Assembly (NCBI GenBank): GCA_907163375.1
Contig: CAJQUW010002095.1
Coordinates: 1,294,239-1,358,238, forward strand
Source of the DNA: Prostheceraeus crozeri
Lineage: Eukaryota > Platyhelminthes > Polycladida > Euryleptidae
Reading direction: 5' to 3'
DNA: 64,000 bases
Position numbers and translations under genes: made by a program. Below, piece by piece: positions 11,735 through 23,600 of the stretch. The notes under the pieces were generated by a model, which saw only the letters and a list, made by a program, of their open reading frames with translations, made no database searches and was not told where the DNA came from. Positions within the stretch are counted from its first letter, which is position 1; every line of letters starts with the position of its first letter.

Positions 11735-14700
11735 GTAAGTTGTCGCATTTACTATGAAACTCATGTCATTTTAAGTAATGTTTTTAAGTGGTCTGAAGAT
11801 TTGCATGCGCTCCGTTTAATTTGAAGAAAATAGTGATGTCATTGAAGTGATCGAATTGACTCTGTGATTTCGCTTTGAAAGCGTTTCTACCTACCACGTT
11901 TAAAAGGATCCAGCTTCGCACGAGCGCTTTCGTGGTCTCTAGTGTGAAACTTCTTTTGTACTTTTGTACATGTACAGCACATATTTTCTTTTAATAATGA
12001 ATTTGTTGGCGAGTGTCTCTGTTTTTTTCAAATGTATTGGCTTTCAGAAGACCAGCTTTAATATATCTTTATTTTAAAGAAATAAATTGTGAAAAATAGT
12101 GACGACCCTTTTCTAGTGTTTGACTTTTGAAGAGCATTTGACATGAACAACTTTTACACTTCTCATTTCTTGATAAAGAGAACATGCGGTAATTGCAAAA
12201 GTTTAAGTTTTCTATGAATTCAAATGACAGCAGCATCAACTTTGATCTCCTTTTCACTTTCACGCCAGCTATCACACCCGCTTCAACCGATGATTGACTG
12301 CCTACTGCTTTGAATAGTCGTGAATGATGATTTATTCATCATATACCGGTACTTGCACCTCTGATACTGCACACTCACTTATCTGGACTCGCTATTCTTT
12401 CATTTAATGACTGCCTTGAGGACTTTGGTTTGGTTGCTCACCGACTATCGAATCAATTGACATGAAATTGATAGAATTGCCAACGAAAACATGATTAATA
12501 GCCTAGAGATGATGATTGAATCGCAATCAAGGTCTAGGCGATCTTAGGTATCTGTGGTAGATGTAGCAAAAGTAGGTCATCACGAGTTGCATTGGAAGCA
12601 CCGGATTCTATTAGAGACCCGGGTCATTTTGACTGTCCTTAACCGAGTTCTATTGGAGGCCCGGATTGTAATAGCAGAAATGCGCTTATTAAAGTTCGCC
12701 CAAAACTGATGAAGTCTACAAAATAGAAAATTTCATTATTTTATTGAATTATGTCAAGTCTCTTTGAGATTTGACATTGATTATTGAGGGAGAGAGAGAG
12801 AGATTTTATTCTCAAATGAATTCAATCACTTGTAGTTACACACAGTTACTGATCACTTAAAAATATGCAAAAGTTACATAATGCTGTTTTAATTGTATGA
12901 TTGCGCGGCATGCATCACAAAGGATTTCATTCGAACTATCAAACGATGACGTGGGATTCGCAGTCTTTTCGAGGATCGGTTAAAAACAGTTTTTATGATA
13001 GTAAGTGTTTAGACTGTAGATAGGGTTGTTAAATGAAATGATGCATGTGTGACTATTTGTCTTAATGGTAAACCCTGTAACATGCATGTGGGTATCTGTG
13101 AACTTAAATACTGTGCTCAGCAGCAGCAGGTCTACCATGCGATTTATCTGAAGAAAGCAAAAAAACTCAACGGCTTGATAAAATTAAGAACCGGTTCAAT
13201 TGAGTGAAATGGGAGCGTAAACTCTCGAATAAGAACTTGAGAATGTGCTGGGAACATGCTTTGCGTAGCTTTTAAAACAAGAACTAGTAAAAAAAGATTT
13301 GAAATGATTGATTGAAAGACGAGATTTAGCTGCTTACATTGTTAAATGTATTTTCACACTTTGAATAATGTCAAAGAATATCTCGTATTTGACTACAACA
13401 TAACACACTTCTTGTGCAGTTTGTAAATAATTTTGCTCTCTGGCCTGTTTATTAATCGTTTGCTTCTCATTTATTATTTCCTTGGCCAGCCCGTTTTCCG
13501 CGGAATATTTATTGTGTAGAGGTGTGTTTACACGTGCAACTTTATTACTGACACTTTTCGATTCACGTTGAGTCAGAAAAGAATGGACAAACAGTGGAAG
13601 CAAAGACATGCTTTCAACAATCGTGCTTCGTGCGTCACCAGACAATACCAATTTGAATAATGGTGATAAAGAGAAAAAATCATTGATCTCATCAGCTTAT
13701 TATCCTCTGAGTGTCAGTAAAAAGTGTCAACTAATGTTGCGCCTCGTTTTCTTTATCACATTCATTAAATTGCTACAGTTTGAAGTTTTCATTGTTTGTC
13801 CATTCTTTTCTGAATCATCATGGATCGAAAAGTGTCAGAAATCAAGTTGAACGTGTAAACCAAGTAATGTGTTTGCAATCCGTGACATTCAAGTAGATGG
13901 TTTGACAACTGAACTTGATGATGCGTATTTGCAATAAGAATGCCATGAACTTACATAGAGTCCAGCATTCATCTGGCTTTCTAGAAAGCATGCCTTCTGA
14001 ATTCGGCAGTATTTTTGTGAATAGGAGGAACTGATTGTTACATCAAAGCATTGAAACAGATATGCGACTGCAAATAATTACCTTTCCTCAACTGCTTCCT
14101 CTCGTCCACCGTTGGTTCCTACAGTTGTTTACAAGGGCGTGTAGTAAAACAGTGTGCTGACTATTTTACTACAGCAACGCTATTATTCTCAGCACCACTA
14201 CAATGGAAGTGGTGCTGACGACTGCCTGGAAATCAGTGGCATGTCCGTAAAAGAAGTCCAAGAAATTTTTTACCCTGGGGATGTCCTTGACACGGAAGCT
14301 GGAATGGAAAGGGTAATTAGAACCCGCATTGTGGAAGAAGTGGAGGGAGCTGGTCATCCTGTTGACCAACAAGGGCATTCCGTTGAGGCACAGGCCGATC
14401 GAATGTTGCGTTATATGGCGGATGTTAAGCTAAAGGACAAGGTGTCAAGTGACAGAGGGACAAGACTGTGGTTTACCTGAGTTACCTGCTTTCCTATGCC
14501 AGGAACCCTTACGTTGGTTCGGACACGCAAGAAGGGAACATCATCGGTGAGGTATACCATCTCTCGGTCGACGGTCACCGTCCACCAGGGAGACCGAAGA
14601 AGACATAGCATGCCTGTACCAAAGAGCGCCTGGAATATCTGAAGGTCAAGGAGGATAATGCTCTGGATCGAACAGAGCAGAAGAGAGTCATCGCATCAGC

Positions 14701-17700
14701 GTCCAATCCCGGTGGAATCGGGAAGAAGCGACGAAAAGTGAAAAAGTGATGTAAAGTAAGGAAGTGGTGCTGTCACTTACTAGTAAGCTATATCTGGGAC
14801 ACCCTGTACTTTTCAACTTGGCCTTAAAATCTGGCCGGATTGTGGATATTCAGTCGCAGTGTAGCTGACATGTGTGCAATTTATTCATTCGATACATATT
14901 CAGACAATGATATCAAATAATCATCAATAAACAGTTGTTCTTGCCTAGTTTTTGAGCTATTTCTGCTTGTATAGGTGATAATAAAACGAACAATTACCTG
15001 TGATTCTGTTTTGTATAATGTCTAAACTGACATCTATCGACTTCTTTGTCGTCTATCTAACCACTCGAAAGTCGTTCTTAATTATGTATTGGTGGCTTGG
15101 TACCGTTTTAGACGGATATCCGATATGACGGTGATAATTGAATACCAATACCTAATAATGGTCTCATGAATTTCAAAATTTTAACAGTGGATGTATTTGT
15201 CGTCATGACAGTGTTACTTCCGCATTATCATGAAAAATAAATATGCCTTTGATTGGGTGTGGAGATTGATTCACTCGTCTATTTACAGTTATGGGATGTC
15301 CGCATTGGAGGCGCCCCTGTCGGTCATATCAAGGGTCCACACGTATGTGGTGATGGATTAGATTTACATGCTGCAACACTATTGACCACCTCATGGACAT
15401 GTACAAATGCGCTTCAATTATGGGACATTCGTCAATTGAATCTCATATGCTCGCTACCATGTGCTCCTAACGGTGGGCCGGAATTCTTATATGCCGGACG
15501 CTTCGCTGAAAATGCCTCTGTAGTGGTCGGAGGGAGCGGCTTCAGTGGAATGTGCGCTGTTTCTATCCCTACAGGAGAAGTGAGTGACGTTGCTACACTA
15601 TATAAGTATGTGCATTTGATTGTTAAACTTCGTTGATTGCCGCTGCCGATTAATTAATCTTCAAAACTTAATTAATCAAACTTTTATTGTGTACAGTGGT
15701 CTTAAAATCTAAGTGATGAAATGCCACTTAGATATAATTATTGAATGACGGACTGACTGGTGGCCGATAAGTCGGCTTACCTGCTTTTTGTACAACTCGG
15801 ATAGAAAGTACCGACCACAACTCCACTTCCCTCGACCTCCAATTTCACCGGGATCGCATTTAGTGTGCTAGTAAAAAAATTATCTATAGAGAATCATGTT
15901 TATATTCATATTATATATAATTTATTTATTTTAGTATTTTCATATTATGCCAATCAATTTACTAACATTTTCGTTTAAAGGACCAACAATTTATCTATTA
16001 TCAGGCAGAAAATTATCATTTAATGTAGAATTTACACCACTTCACTCATTCAGAAATAGAAAGAAATTATATACAGGCAGTGTTTGCAGGTAACATGCAG
16101 AGTGGACAGAAGGGTTTATTTTGTGAAAGCATTCCTCTATTAAAGAAGGGTGATTTGTTTGTACTCTTTTCAAGTGCTCCTAGTACTTCTTATCGTTTCA
16201 TCGATGATATCATCTCTGGCCCGATCACTAGACCAATGCAGCATATTTGCCACAGGCGAACTGAAGTTCTAGTAATTTCTTCAATGTAGTACCTATTATT
16301 GTTATCAGTAGTGTTGTCTTATCGCTTGCAACTTATTCCTTCAACCTAGCCTTTGCCATAGGTCTCACTCGGCATCCTTTTGTCCGCACTCTTCACAAAC
16401 TCGGCTAGTTTCAGGGTAAATAGCCACGTCTCATCGTCGTCATGAATAAGACCGATTATGTACATTGTACATTGACTCCGCACGTAGATAGAATACGATT
16501 TTGGCAAGAAAAATGACTATTTCCCACCCGTTCATGCAGCCGTGATGCAAGGAAGAATTACCTATTCCAGCTTCTAAGTCCACCACATCTTCTAAATAGC
16601 TAATTCACGGACATCTTGCAGTGTGATACCATTTTACTCTCAGCGAAACATTCTCATGCGAGCTGGCAACGTCAGTGCTTTTTGGACATCGGAAATTCGC
16701 TAATCATTGAAAACAAACACTTTGCAAAGCTATAATTTTCAGGAGATCGAAAAGATTGAATTTGCGCCCACTTTGTCTCTACAATGACTGTAGGCCACTT
16801 TCCAGTTTCGGATTTTTATGATTTTTCCTCCTCACAGCTACCCTATTCGTCACCTAAATAGCCCTAGCTCCTGAGTCTTTGTAAGCTGTAGATGCTGTAG
16901 TCAATAAAGTCACAAAGAAATCAATTTACCGGGGAATTGATTTGTACTTATTGATTTCTATGTGACACCATTAACTGCAGTATTCATACATTCCATGAAT
17001 TGTGACGTTTCCGTTTGATAAGATTCGGCGAAAGACTTTAGGGAAGACATGCTGTGAAAGGAAGAATAGATTTTCTTATTAATTGTGAATGTGATTCCGG
17101 CATACAATGGTTTTAATCATAATATTTTTGCAACATCTTTAAGGTCGGTGTTGTTATAGGTAAAGTATTCGATTGTCGACCTGTCCCTCATAGGTGTGAA
17201 GTTGTGAAGCGGTGCCTATCATCGGCATTGCTAATTACTACGATTAAGCGTGGTGTCATTTCATAAAGGCCATACCAGAAGAAAACATCTTGATCATCTT
17301 GTCTGTCGTTACAAGTGTCAAAGTTCTATACATGTATGACCAACTGCATAAAGTGTCCATGACTCAATGGTGGGCGACATGATAAAAGTTGCTGAGAAGA
17401 ATGGAATTTATTTGTAAGTCATGTTCATATGAGTGGCGATCTTTCCAGTGTGATTTATATTTCGGAGTGGTTTACCTTATCACTCCGCCCAGTGATATGT
17501 TTACGATATTACAACATGCGGTGCTTATTAGGCGAGATAATAACGCAGTCCATTTCAGTTCTGACGAATCCAAAAACCGTTGTTTCTATGTTATTAACTC
17601 AAAAATTTCAAATTTGCTGTTGCTCCATTTCGACGTATCACTGTCGATTTTTCCATCAAAATTATTTTCATTCATTCAAGAAAAGGAGCAATTATCATCC

Positions 17701-18308
17701 ATTCATTTTGACCTTAAAATTTTCCCGAAATACAAACACGTGAACATGCCGTAAACGAACCAAACCCCTGATGTTGACAGTTTCCTGATAAAATTGTTGC
17801 ACTTGCTTTCCGTTGTTAATGAATAATAATAACGGTGACGAAGTGGCTTAGCGGAAAGGCGTTCAAATCTAATTAATGTTTCGGATTAATCTCTTTGATG
17901 AGATCTCTTATCATAGGTCATCTTAGCTACTTGTGCAGTCAGAGTGTTATCTATTTCGATGGTGGGAAGTTGTTATTGCCACATTATGTACCAGGAAATT
18001 TAGTCACCAAAGTTCAAATGAATTTGGTGAAAAAGAAAATAATACTTATCTTCCTCATAAGTACTTTGAGAGGTTGTTGTTTCTAAAAGTGGAAGAGTGG
18101 ATTTTGAAGTTGTCCTTTCCAGTTTTTAAAAGAAACAATGTTGACTTCATGTGAACATTTTCCATTTCCTAATCATGAATTTCCTTTTCAGGTTTATGGC
18201 AAGATCTCAATGCCAGGGCCAGTTTTCGCAATTGACAGCGTTTTCGGAGGGCGAACACTTGCTGTCGGTAGTTCTGATGGAACCGTGAAACTGGCGAATA
18301 TGCGCTGA
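11490..18308 (+). CDS. WD40-repeat protein, 3' part of gene (three exons)
   Basis: Three exons join in frame to give the last 216 or so residues of a beta-propeller protein. The WD40 hallmarks are SMDFSPNGAFLATGG...IRIY, AVRFSPDN...GWDNDIKLWDVR, ALQLWDIR and LAVGSSDGTVKL. The middle segment GPHVCGDGLDL...TTSW is typical of an uncharacterised WD40 family in which a conserved GPH-x-CGD motif follows one blade. Proteins of this shape are scaffolds; no enzymatic role is visible. The first recognised exon begins in phase 1, so at least one exon lies upstream, and it was not found. It sits 2.3 kb upstream of VPS8 in the same orientation. No good polyadenylation signal was found just after the stop. 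Confidence 0.85.
14150..14760 (+). mobile_element. LINE 3' ORF remnant in WD40 gene intron
   Basis: The translation in more than one frame gives fragments typical of the C-terminal part of a non-LTR reverse transcriptase ORF: GDVLDTEAGMERVIRTRI, RMLRYMADVKLKDKVSS, GRPKKT and DRTEQKRVIASASNP. This order (DTE-GG-ER, then RMLRYMAGV-x-KDKVSS, then GRPPGRPKKTW, then W-KRVIA) is common to LINE copies in many invertebrates. The frame shifts and has stops, so it is dead. It lies in the intron between exons A and B of the WD40 gene, in the same orientation. Confidence 0.75.
15289..15579 (+). CDS. WD40 gene, coding exon B
   Basis: Acceptor ATTTACAG|T, donor GGAGAA|GTGAGT; 97 codons, phase 0 at both ends. 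It encodes LWDVRIGGAPVGHIKGPHVC, a second LWDIR blade and GGSGFSGMCAVSIPTGE. The first codons complete the DNDIK-LWD motif begun in exon A, which confirms the join. Confidence 0.88.
18192..18308 (+). CDS. WD40 gene, last coding exon C
   Basis: Acceptor CCTTTTCAG|G. Thirty-eight codons and a TGA stop at 18306-18308, phase 0. It encodes a final half-blade, VFAIDSVFGGRTLAVGSSDG then TVKLANMR, as expected for the strand that closes a propeller. Confidence 0.85.
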   Translation, partial: VYGKISMPGPVFAIDSVFGGRTLAVGSSDGTVKLANMR

Positions 18309-20653
18309 TGACCTTGCTACATTGTATGTAAATTTTGTTTATAGGATTTGCCTTCCACGTTCTCTCCGTCCGAACTTTTTGTTCATCAATCGAGCGGTTT
18401 TTATGCAAGATAGAGTATTTATTTGTTATATTCAGTGATTGTTACTTTTTCAGATTTCAAAATACATCGTTGTAAAAAATTGATGATTTAATTTTTAACC
18501 CATCATTGAGGAATGTGATCAACTTGAAAAATTTCTAGAAATCAGTTTGGGACTTAATGAGTACAATAACGTATCCTTTATTTTTCATTATTTTGAATGA
18601 TGTTTTAAACCCCAAATCCATGAGACGCAAACGAGTGAATCAGTAAAGTCTTCGGATTCGTTGCAGAGCAACATTCATCAGTGTCACATTCAGGCAAGCC
18701 TTGAGATAATGAGCATAATTATGCTGGATTTCTTCGTGTGTTTCCTATAATTTCTATTGGTGAAATTTTATTATCAACTTTATAAAGTTGAGAAATACGA
18801 AAGCACGAGAAAATTGCTATTTAATTCTGAGTCCAAGATTCATCGCATCCCGGCCGACAAACAAAGGATTGCACGTACCACAGACGGAATTCTAGTCCGT
18901 AAGATCCGCGGACTTCCGTCGGTTAAGTCCGCTTGTCTGTTGGGATCTCGTGTCAGATCATGCCTTGTTGACATTCATGTAGAAGTCCTTCGATCATGAG
19001 CTCGCTCATATTTCCCCTCTGCTGATAGAGATTTTTGCATGAAATGAATTTTGCCTACTCCATCTCAAGGACAAGCGGACCATGTCAGCATAAGCATTTT
19101 TCTAATGAGTTGCAGGTTGCAATACTAACTTTGGAATACCGCAACACCATGCTTAAAATTCACAAAACATTCTATGTGTCGGCATTCCGATTTTTTTTGC
19201 CCTATGCATGTCGCGAGGCAAAATGTGCTCCATCTCATCTCACATGATTATATATGATGATCAAAACCTGCGACTGATTTGTCACAATTCAAAATGGACT
19301 GTATAGGCCTATCAATGACCAAATTATACACTTTTCACACAGTTTAATTCACAAAGCTATCATCAGATGAGCACCATCCGTATTCGGCAGTCTAGATAAG
19401 CCATATTTTCTCTACAGTGGCGAAAATGCATTTTTCAAAATTTTTAGTCTTGCAATATATCGTGATATTTATGTATGTCTTTATGAAAAGAAGGGTAGTA
19501 ATAGAAAAAACTGCAATTCATCATGTGAATTTGGAAGCTTTGTGACCAATAGGCTACATAATACGATAATTCGATTCTGTCTATAGGAATTGCTAATCGA
19601 CATATTTTCATATTGGGAAAAAATGTTGGAAGTTGCGGATAGAACCAAAATTTTGACGGAGAGAAAGGGACACCATTCAGCATGCATATATTGGCTACAA
19701 ATGTTGTTTACGACTCATGTTGAAGTGCTATTATATCGAAATTCAGTAAACTTAAGGTCACGTAAATTGTCAACAATTCAACGTAATTAGCACGAACAAA
19801 GATACTTAATACCAGTGAAAAATTTTCATGATCAAAATTAAGAGAGTGCCTACATTATAACATCGATCATCGACTATATAATTCTTTGAATTGATTCTCT
19901 GTAAGTCAGGGATCTACTGATGGGACTATTCATATGCTATTGCCAAAAAATCTTCTTTGATTGAAATATTTAATATAACTAAAAAATCGCTATGAAGACC
20001 CAAGACATTGTGCGAGACATGTTTATGGAAGACTGAAGTGACTGCAATATCTTATTGCTGCTATTTCCAAATATAGTAAGTCATTGGTACTTTATCTAGT
20101 TTGTCATAATTGTGAATGGTGACTTACTCCATGGTGGTGCTAGTGGCTACTAGAACGCTTCGCAACAACAATAATGATAAGATATTGATTAGTAACACAG
20201 ATATTGGCAATGTCTTCGGATATTGGATATCAATGACTAGGATTCTGTAATTTGTCGACTCAGTGAAATTTCATCATCATGTTAAGTGGATTTTGGAAAT
20301 AAAACACCACGATCAAATATTGAAAATTTATCCAACCTCGGCCATCTTTGCACCCCTTTTTCCAAGACAAAAATTCGAATCAAGGATACTCAATTAAATA
20401 CCACAACATGTACTGCACAGATTTGATTACTATGATAACCAAGCAAAGAAATTCATCAACCGCATCATTGCATGGGATGCGATGCTTGGTCTAGCATTAA
20501 TTATTGACATTATGTGATGATATCTGCAACAGTGACTGAGAACAGTCATTTTGTTTGTATGTTGTAAAATACTTAGTCGTTCTGGCATTACATTTTATAA
20601 ATTTTTCGATCGTTTGTGTTCATGCATTAACATGTCCCAGCTGATGAACTAGA
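18309..20653. other. Intergenic, 3' flank of WD40 gene and 5' flank of VPS8
   Basis: AT-rich DNA without a supported gene. It should contain the 3' UTR of the WD40 gene and the promoter and 5' UTR of VPS8, but I see no clear TATA box, poly(A) signal or CpG island that fixes either. Confidence 0.4.
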
Positions 20654-20698
20654 ATGGAAGCCACTCTGGAAGATATTCTCGGAGACAATCCTGATGAG
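20654..20698 (+). CDS. VPS8: VPS8 exon 1 (start codon)
   Basis: Encodes MEATLEDILGDNPDE, like the TLESIL...DE stretch near the N-terminus of human VPS8. Two in-frame TGA codons precede the ATG. The donor GAG|GTTGGA is weak, so this is the least certain VPS8 exon, but it joins exon 2 (DEEQ...) in phase 0 to give a plausible acidic stretch. Confidence 0.68.
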
Positions 20699-23600
20699 GT
20701 TGGAATTTTTCATCTATATGTGTTATTATTTTTGACAGTGCTTCATTTCTACAATAACAATATCAACCGATTATCGATCTGTCCTTCATACTGTTTTACA
20801 ATACATCAAATCAGTTCATTTTCTGTTTCGGGATGGCTGCTGCCAGAATGTTGTCAATTCCTAGGGAATTGCTGACGGTTATTTTGATGCAGTCATTTGT
20901 AAAATTCTGTTCCACCTATTGCCCCGCACAAGATCTGAATTTTTCATATGAAACAGTCAGAAATTGCACTTGCTTGAAAGGGCAAGAATCGCTTATATAT
21001 AGGTCATTTACCATCAAGTTATTCTCCACCGGTAACAAATTCGCCATCAAAGTCACCTGCCCCTCCTCCTCTTGAGAAACCATGTTAGTGACTGCTGGAT
21101 TTTTACAACACCTCAACAAGGGCACATCGGATCAACCAAACTAGATTGGGAATACAAAGAAATCTCATTGATGAAAAAATTCAATCCTCACCTCAATGTT
21201 TATGTCACTTAATAGATTTTATGAAAAGACAGCTATGTGTCGCATGATGGTTACCATGATGCTCCTTTATGTGAATTTGAATTTGCCTAAAATCCGGTAC
21301 ATTCGTTTCAAGCAAGCATGGTTAACACGGCCATTTGATGACTTCCAGTGTCGGTGAGATTACTCAATACTCTCTCATCGTCTTCATTCCCGTGCGGTGA
21401 GGTGAAGAGTACACGGACCAGCTTGACCTCTGAGCGACCCTTTTCTATTTTCTTCCACTAATATGAGAGTTGTGATTGACCGACTCTGCAGATTTTTGGC
21501 ATGATGCTTCCGATTGACACTGCGATCTACCTTAAGTCAAACATTTTTTCTGAAACGACCGAGGGAACACTTTGATGCTATGTTTGATGTTATTACCCAA
21601 TGATGTTGTCTTGTTCTCAATAAATGATGATGAGCGTGCGCTCCCCAACCCTTTTCAATGAGTGTCTTTATGTAGTCTATGTAATTTGCATCACAAATCA
21701 CATGAAAATTAATAATTAGATGAGTCCTCGGAGCAAGGTTCGTTATCCCTCTCGTGCACTTGTGAATGCTGGACGAATACCTATCTCAGTTTCTACACAT
21801 AGCAGCTTGATTTTGTCTTGATAAGTTTAGATAATTACTCATCTTTGCATGGCAATGACAGAATCTGCCTATCTTCCTAATTATTTTACACACTCACTTT
21901 TCATTGTTCTCTTACATCCTACGATTCAGAAATTAGTGGTATGTGTGGTTCAAGAATTCTGGAGGATACTGCATATTTGTGAAACTGTTCTTGGGTCTTT
22001 CTACTTTGACATGGAAATCTGACCAAGTTGGTGCAAGTTTGAAGTTGCGATGTAGCATGTTTTCCCGCCGTGATCTTTTGTAGACTTGGTTGACATGATT
22101 ATGGTAGTGCAGCAGTAATCCATTGTTCGTTGTTGTCCCCCGTGTCCAAGAATGATAGGGAATCATCATTTTCCAACTCAATTATTAAGTTAATGGCTGG
22201 ATGAAAGTTGCTAAGGTCACAAAAAATTAATTGCCCAATTGCATTTAGGCGTCACAAATGTATCATCGATTACCTTTTATAATGTCCTGGTAGAGAAATA
22301 GATGATTCCAGATTTGCGTCCGATTCAGATGATAAGCCATTTGTAAATAATGGACCGGGCAACGTTCCCATAGCTAAGCATGGTGGGTTTAAAACTATTT
22401 TACCCTCGAAAAATTGTCCATGTTAAATTCTTGCGCAATTACGATCTACAGTGGTTACTGATTGCATCGACACCAATTTTTAAAAAATCGACATCTGTCT
22501 CGTTGATTTACAGGCAAAAAACGCTTATCATACTACTTACAAAATTGATGATGCATTATTGATGAAGACGACAACTGTCCATGATTAATTTTTAGATAAC
22601 AATCATCTACACTGGTTGCTGATTGCATCGACACCAATTTAAAAAAAATCGACAGCTGTCCAACTGATTTACAGGCCAAAACGCATATCATACTACTTAT
22701 AAAATTGATGATGCAATATTGAAGAGAACAGCAGTTGTCCAATATAATTTTGTAATGAGGAGGAACCTTATCTTGTTGGTACATTTTGTTGAATTCATTC
22801 TATTAAATAATGGTTTTCTCGATGAGAATTCGGCACTATCTGTTGCCATTCACCGATTGTTGTTGACAATGAAATATCACATTTTACAACACCAACAACG
22901 CTGCCCATAGCCTAGACAGTAAAAAAATGTCGGTCTTGTACATTCAACTTTTGTAGACATCTACCAAGGCTTGACTTTGATGCACCGATATCTGTGGAAA
23001 TCTGACGAATGAATGTGTTCCTGACTTCACTTGCACATATCAAACCTGAATGACAAGCATAATCACCACTAGTTAATACAGGTCAATCGCTACTAGATGT
23101 TCCGTCTTACCTTCATTTCATGTTAAAATTCAAATGTCCTCTCCTTCCAGCAGTGCCTCAATTATCATTTCCTCACAATTATTATATTTTTTTCTTTTCA
23201 TTTCATGTGTATACATTTCATCGCATTATATAAATGTGGAATTTCATCTTTGTCATCCTTCTGTATTTGTAATAGTCATTGTACCTATTATCATGTCCGA
23301 TCCTCGTGTTCTCTCTTGCGAAATAAAGATTTGATATTTTGATACCAGGCTAACGTTCATTGACTCTTTTCGAGTTTAAGGCTCTTGAAAGTTTGTGAAT
23401 ATCATTATTTTTCAGAAACGTTTGTGAAATTTTTGAATAACAAAGTTAAATTTCTGCAGATGATTTGTCTTCACGATTTTAAACATCGCGAAGTCAGGCC
23501 ACATAGTGTCATAAAGATCATCAGATTCGGAGGTTCTTCACAAAATCATCAAAAAATCATGAAATATGGTTTTACGAAAAATGTTGCAAAATGCATGAAA

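Noticed and set aside
17838-17880. Serine-tRNA-like start (GACGAAGTGGCTTAGCGG)
   Set aside because: Only a box A-like piece is present. No T-arm or acceptor match follows, so a tRNA gene is not supported.
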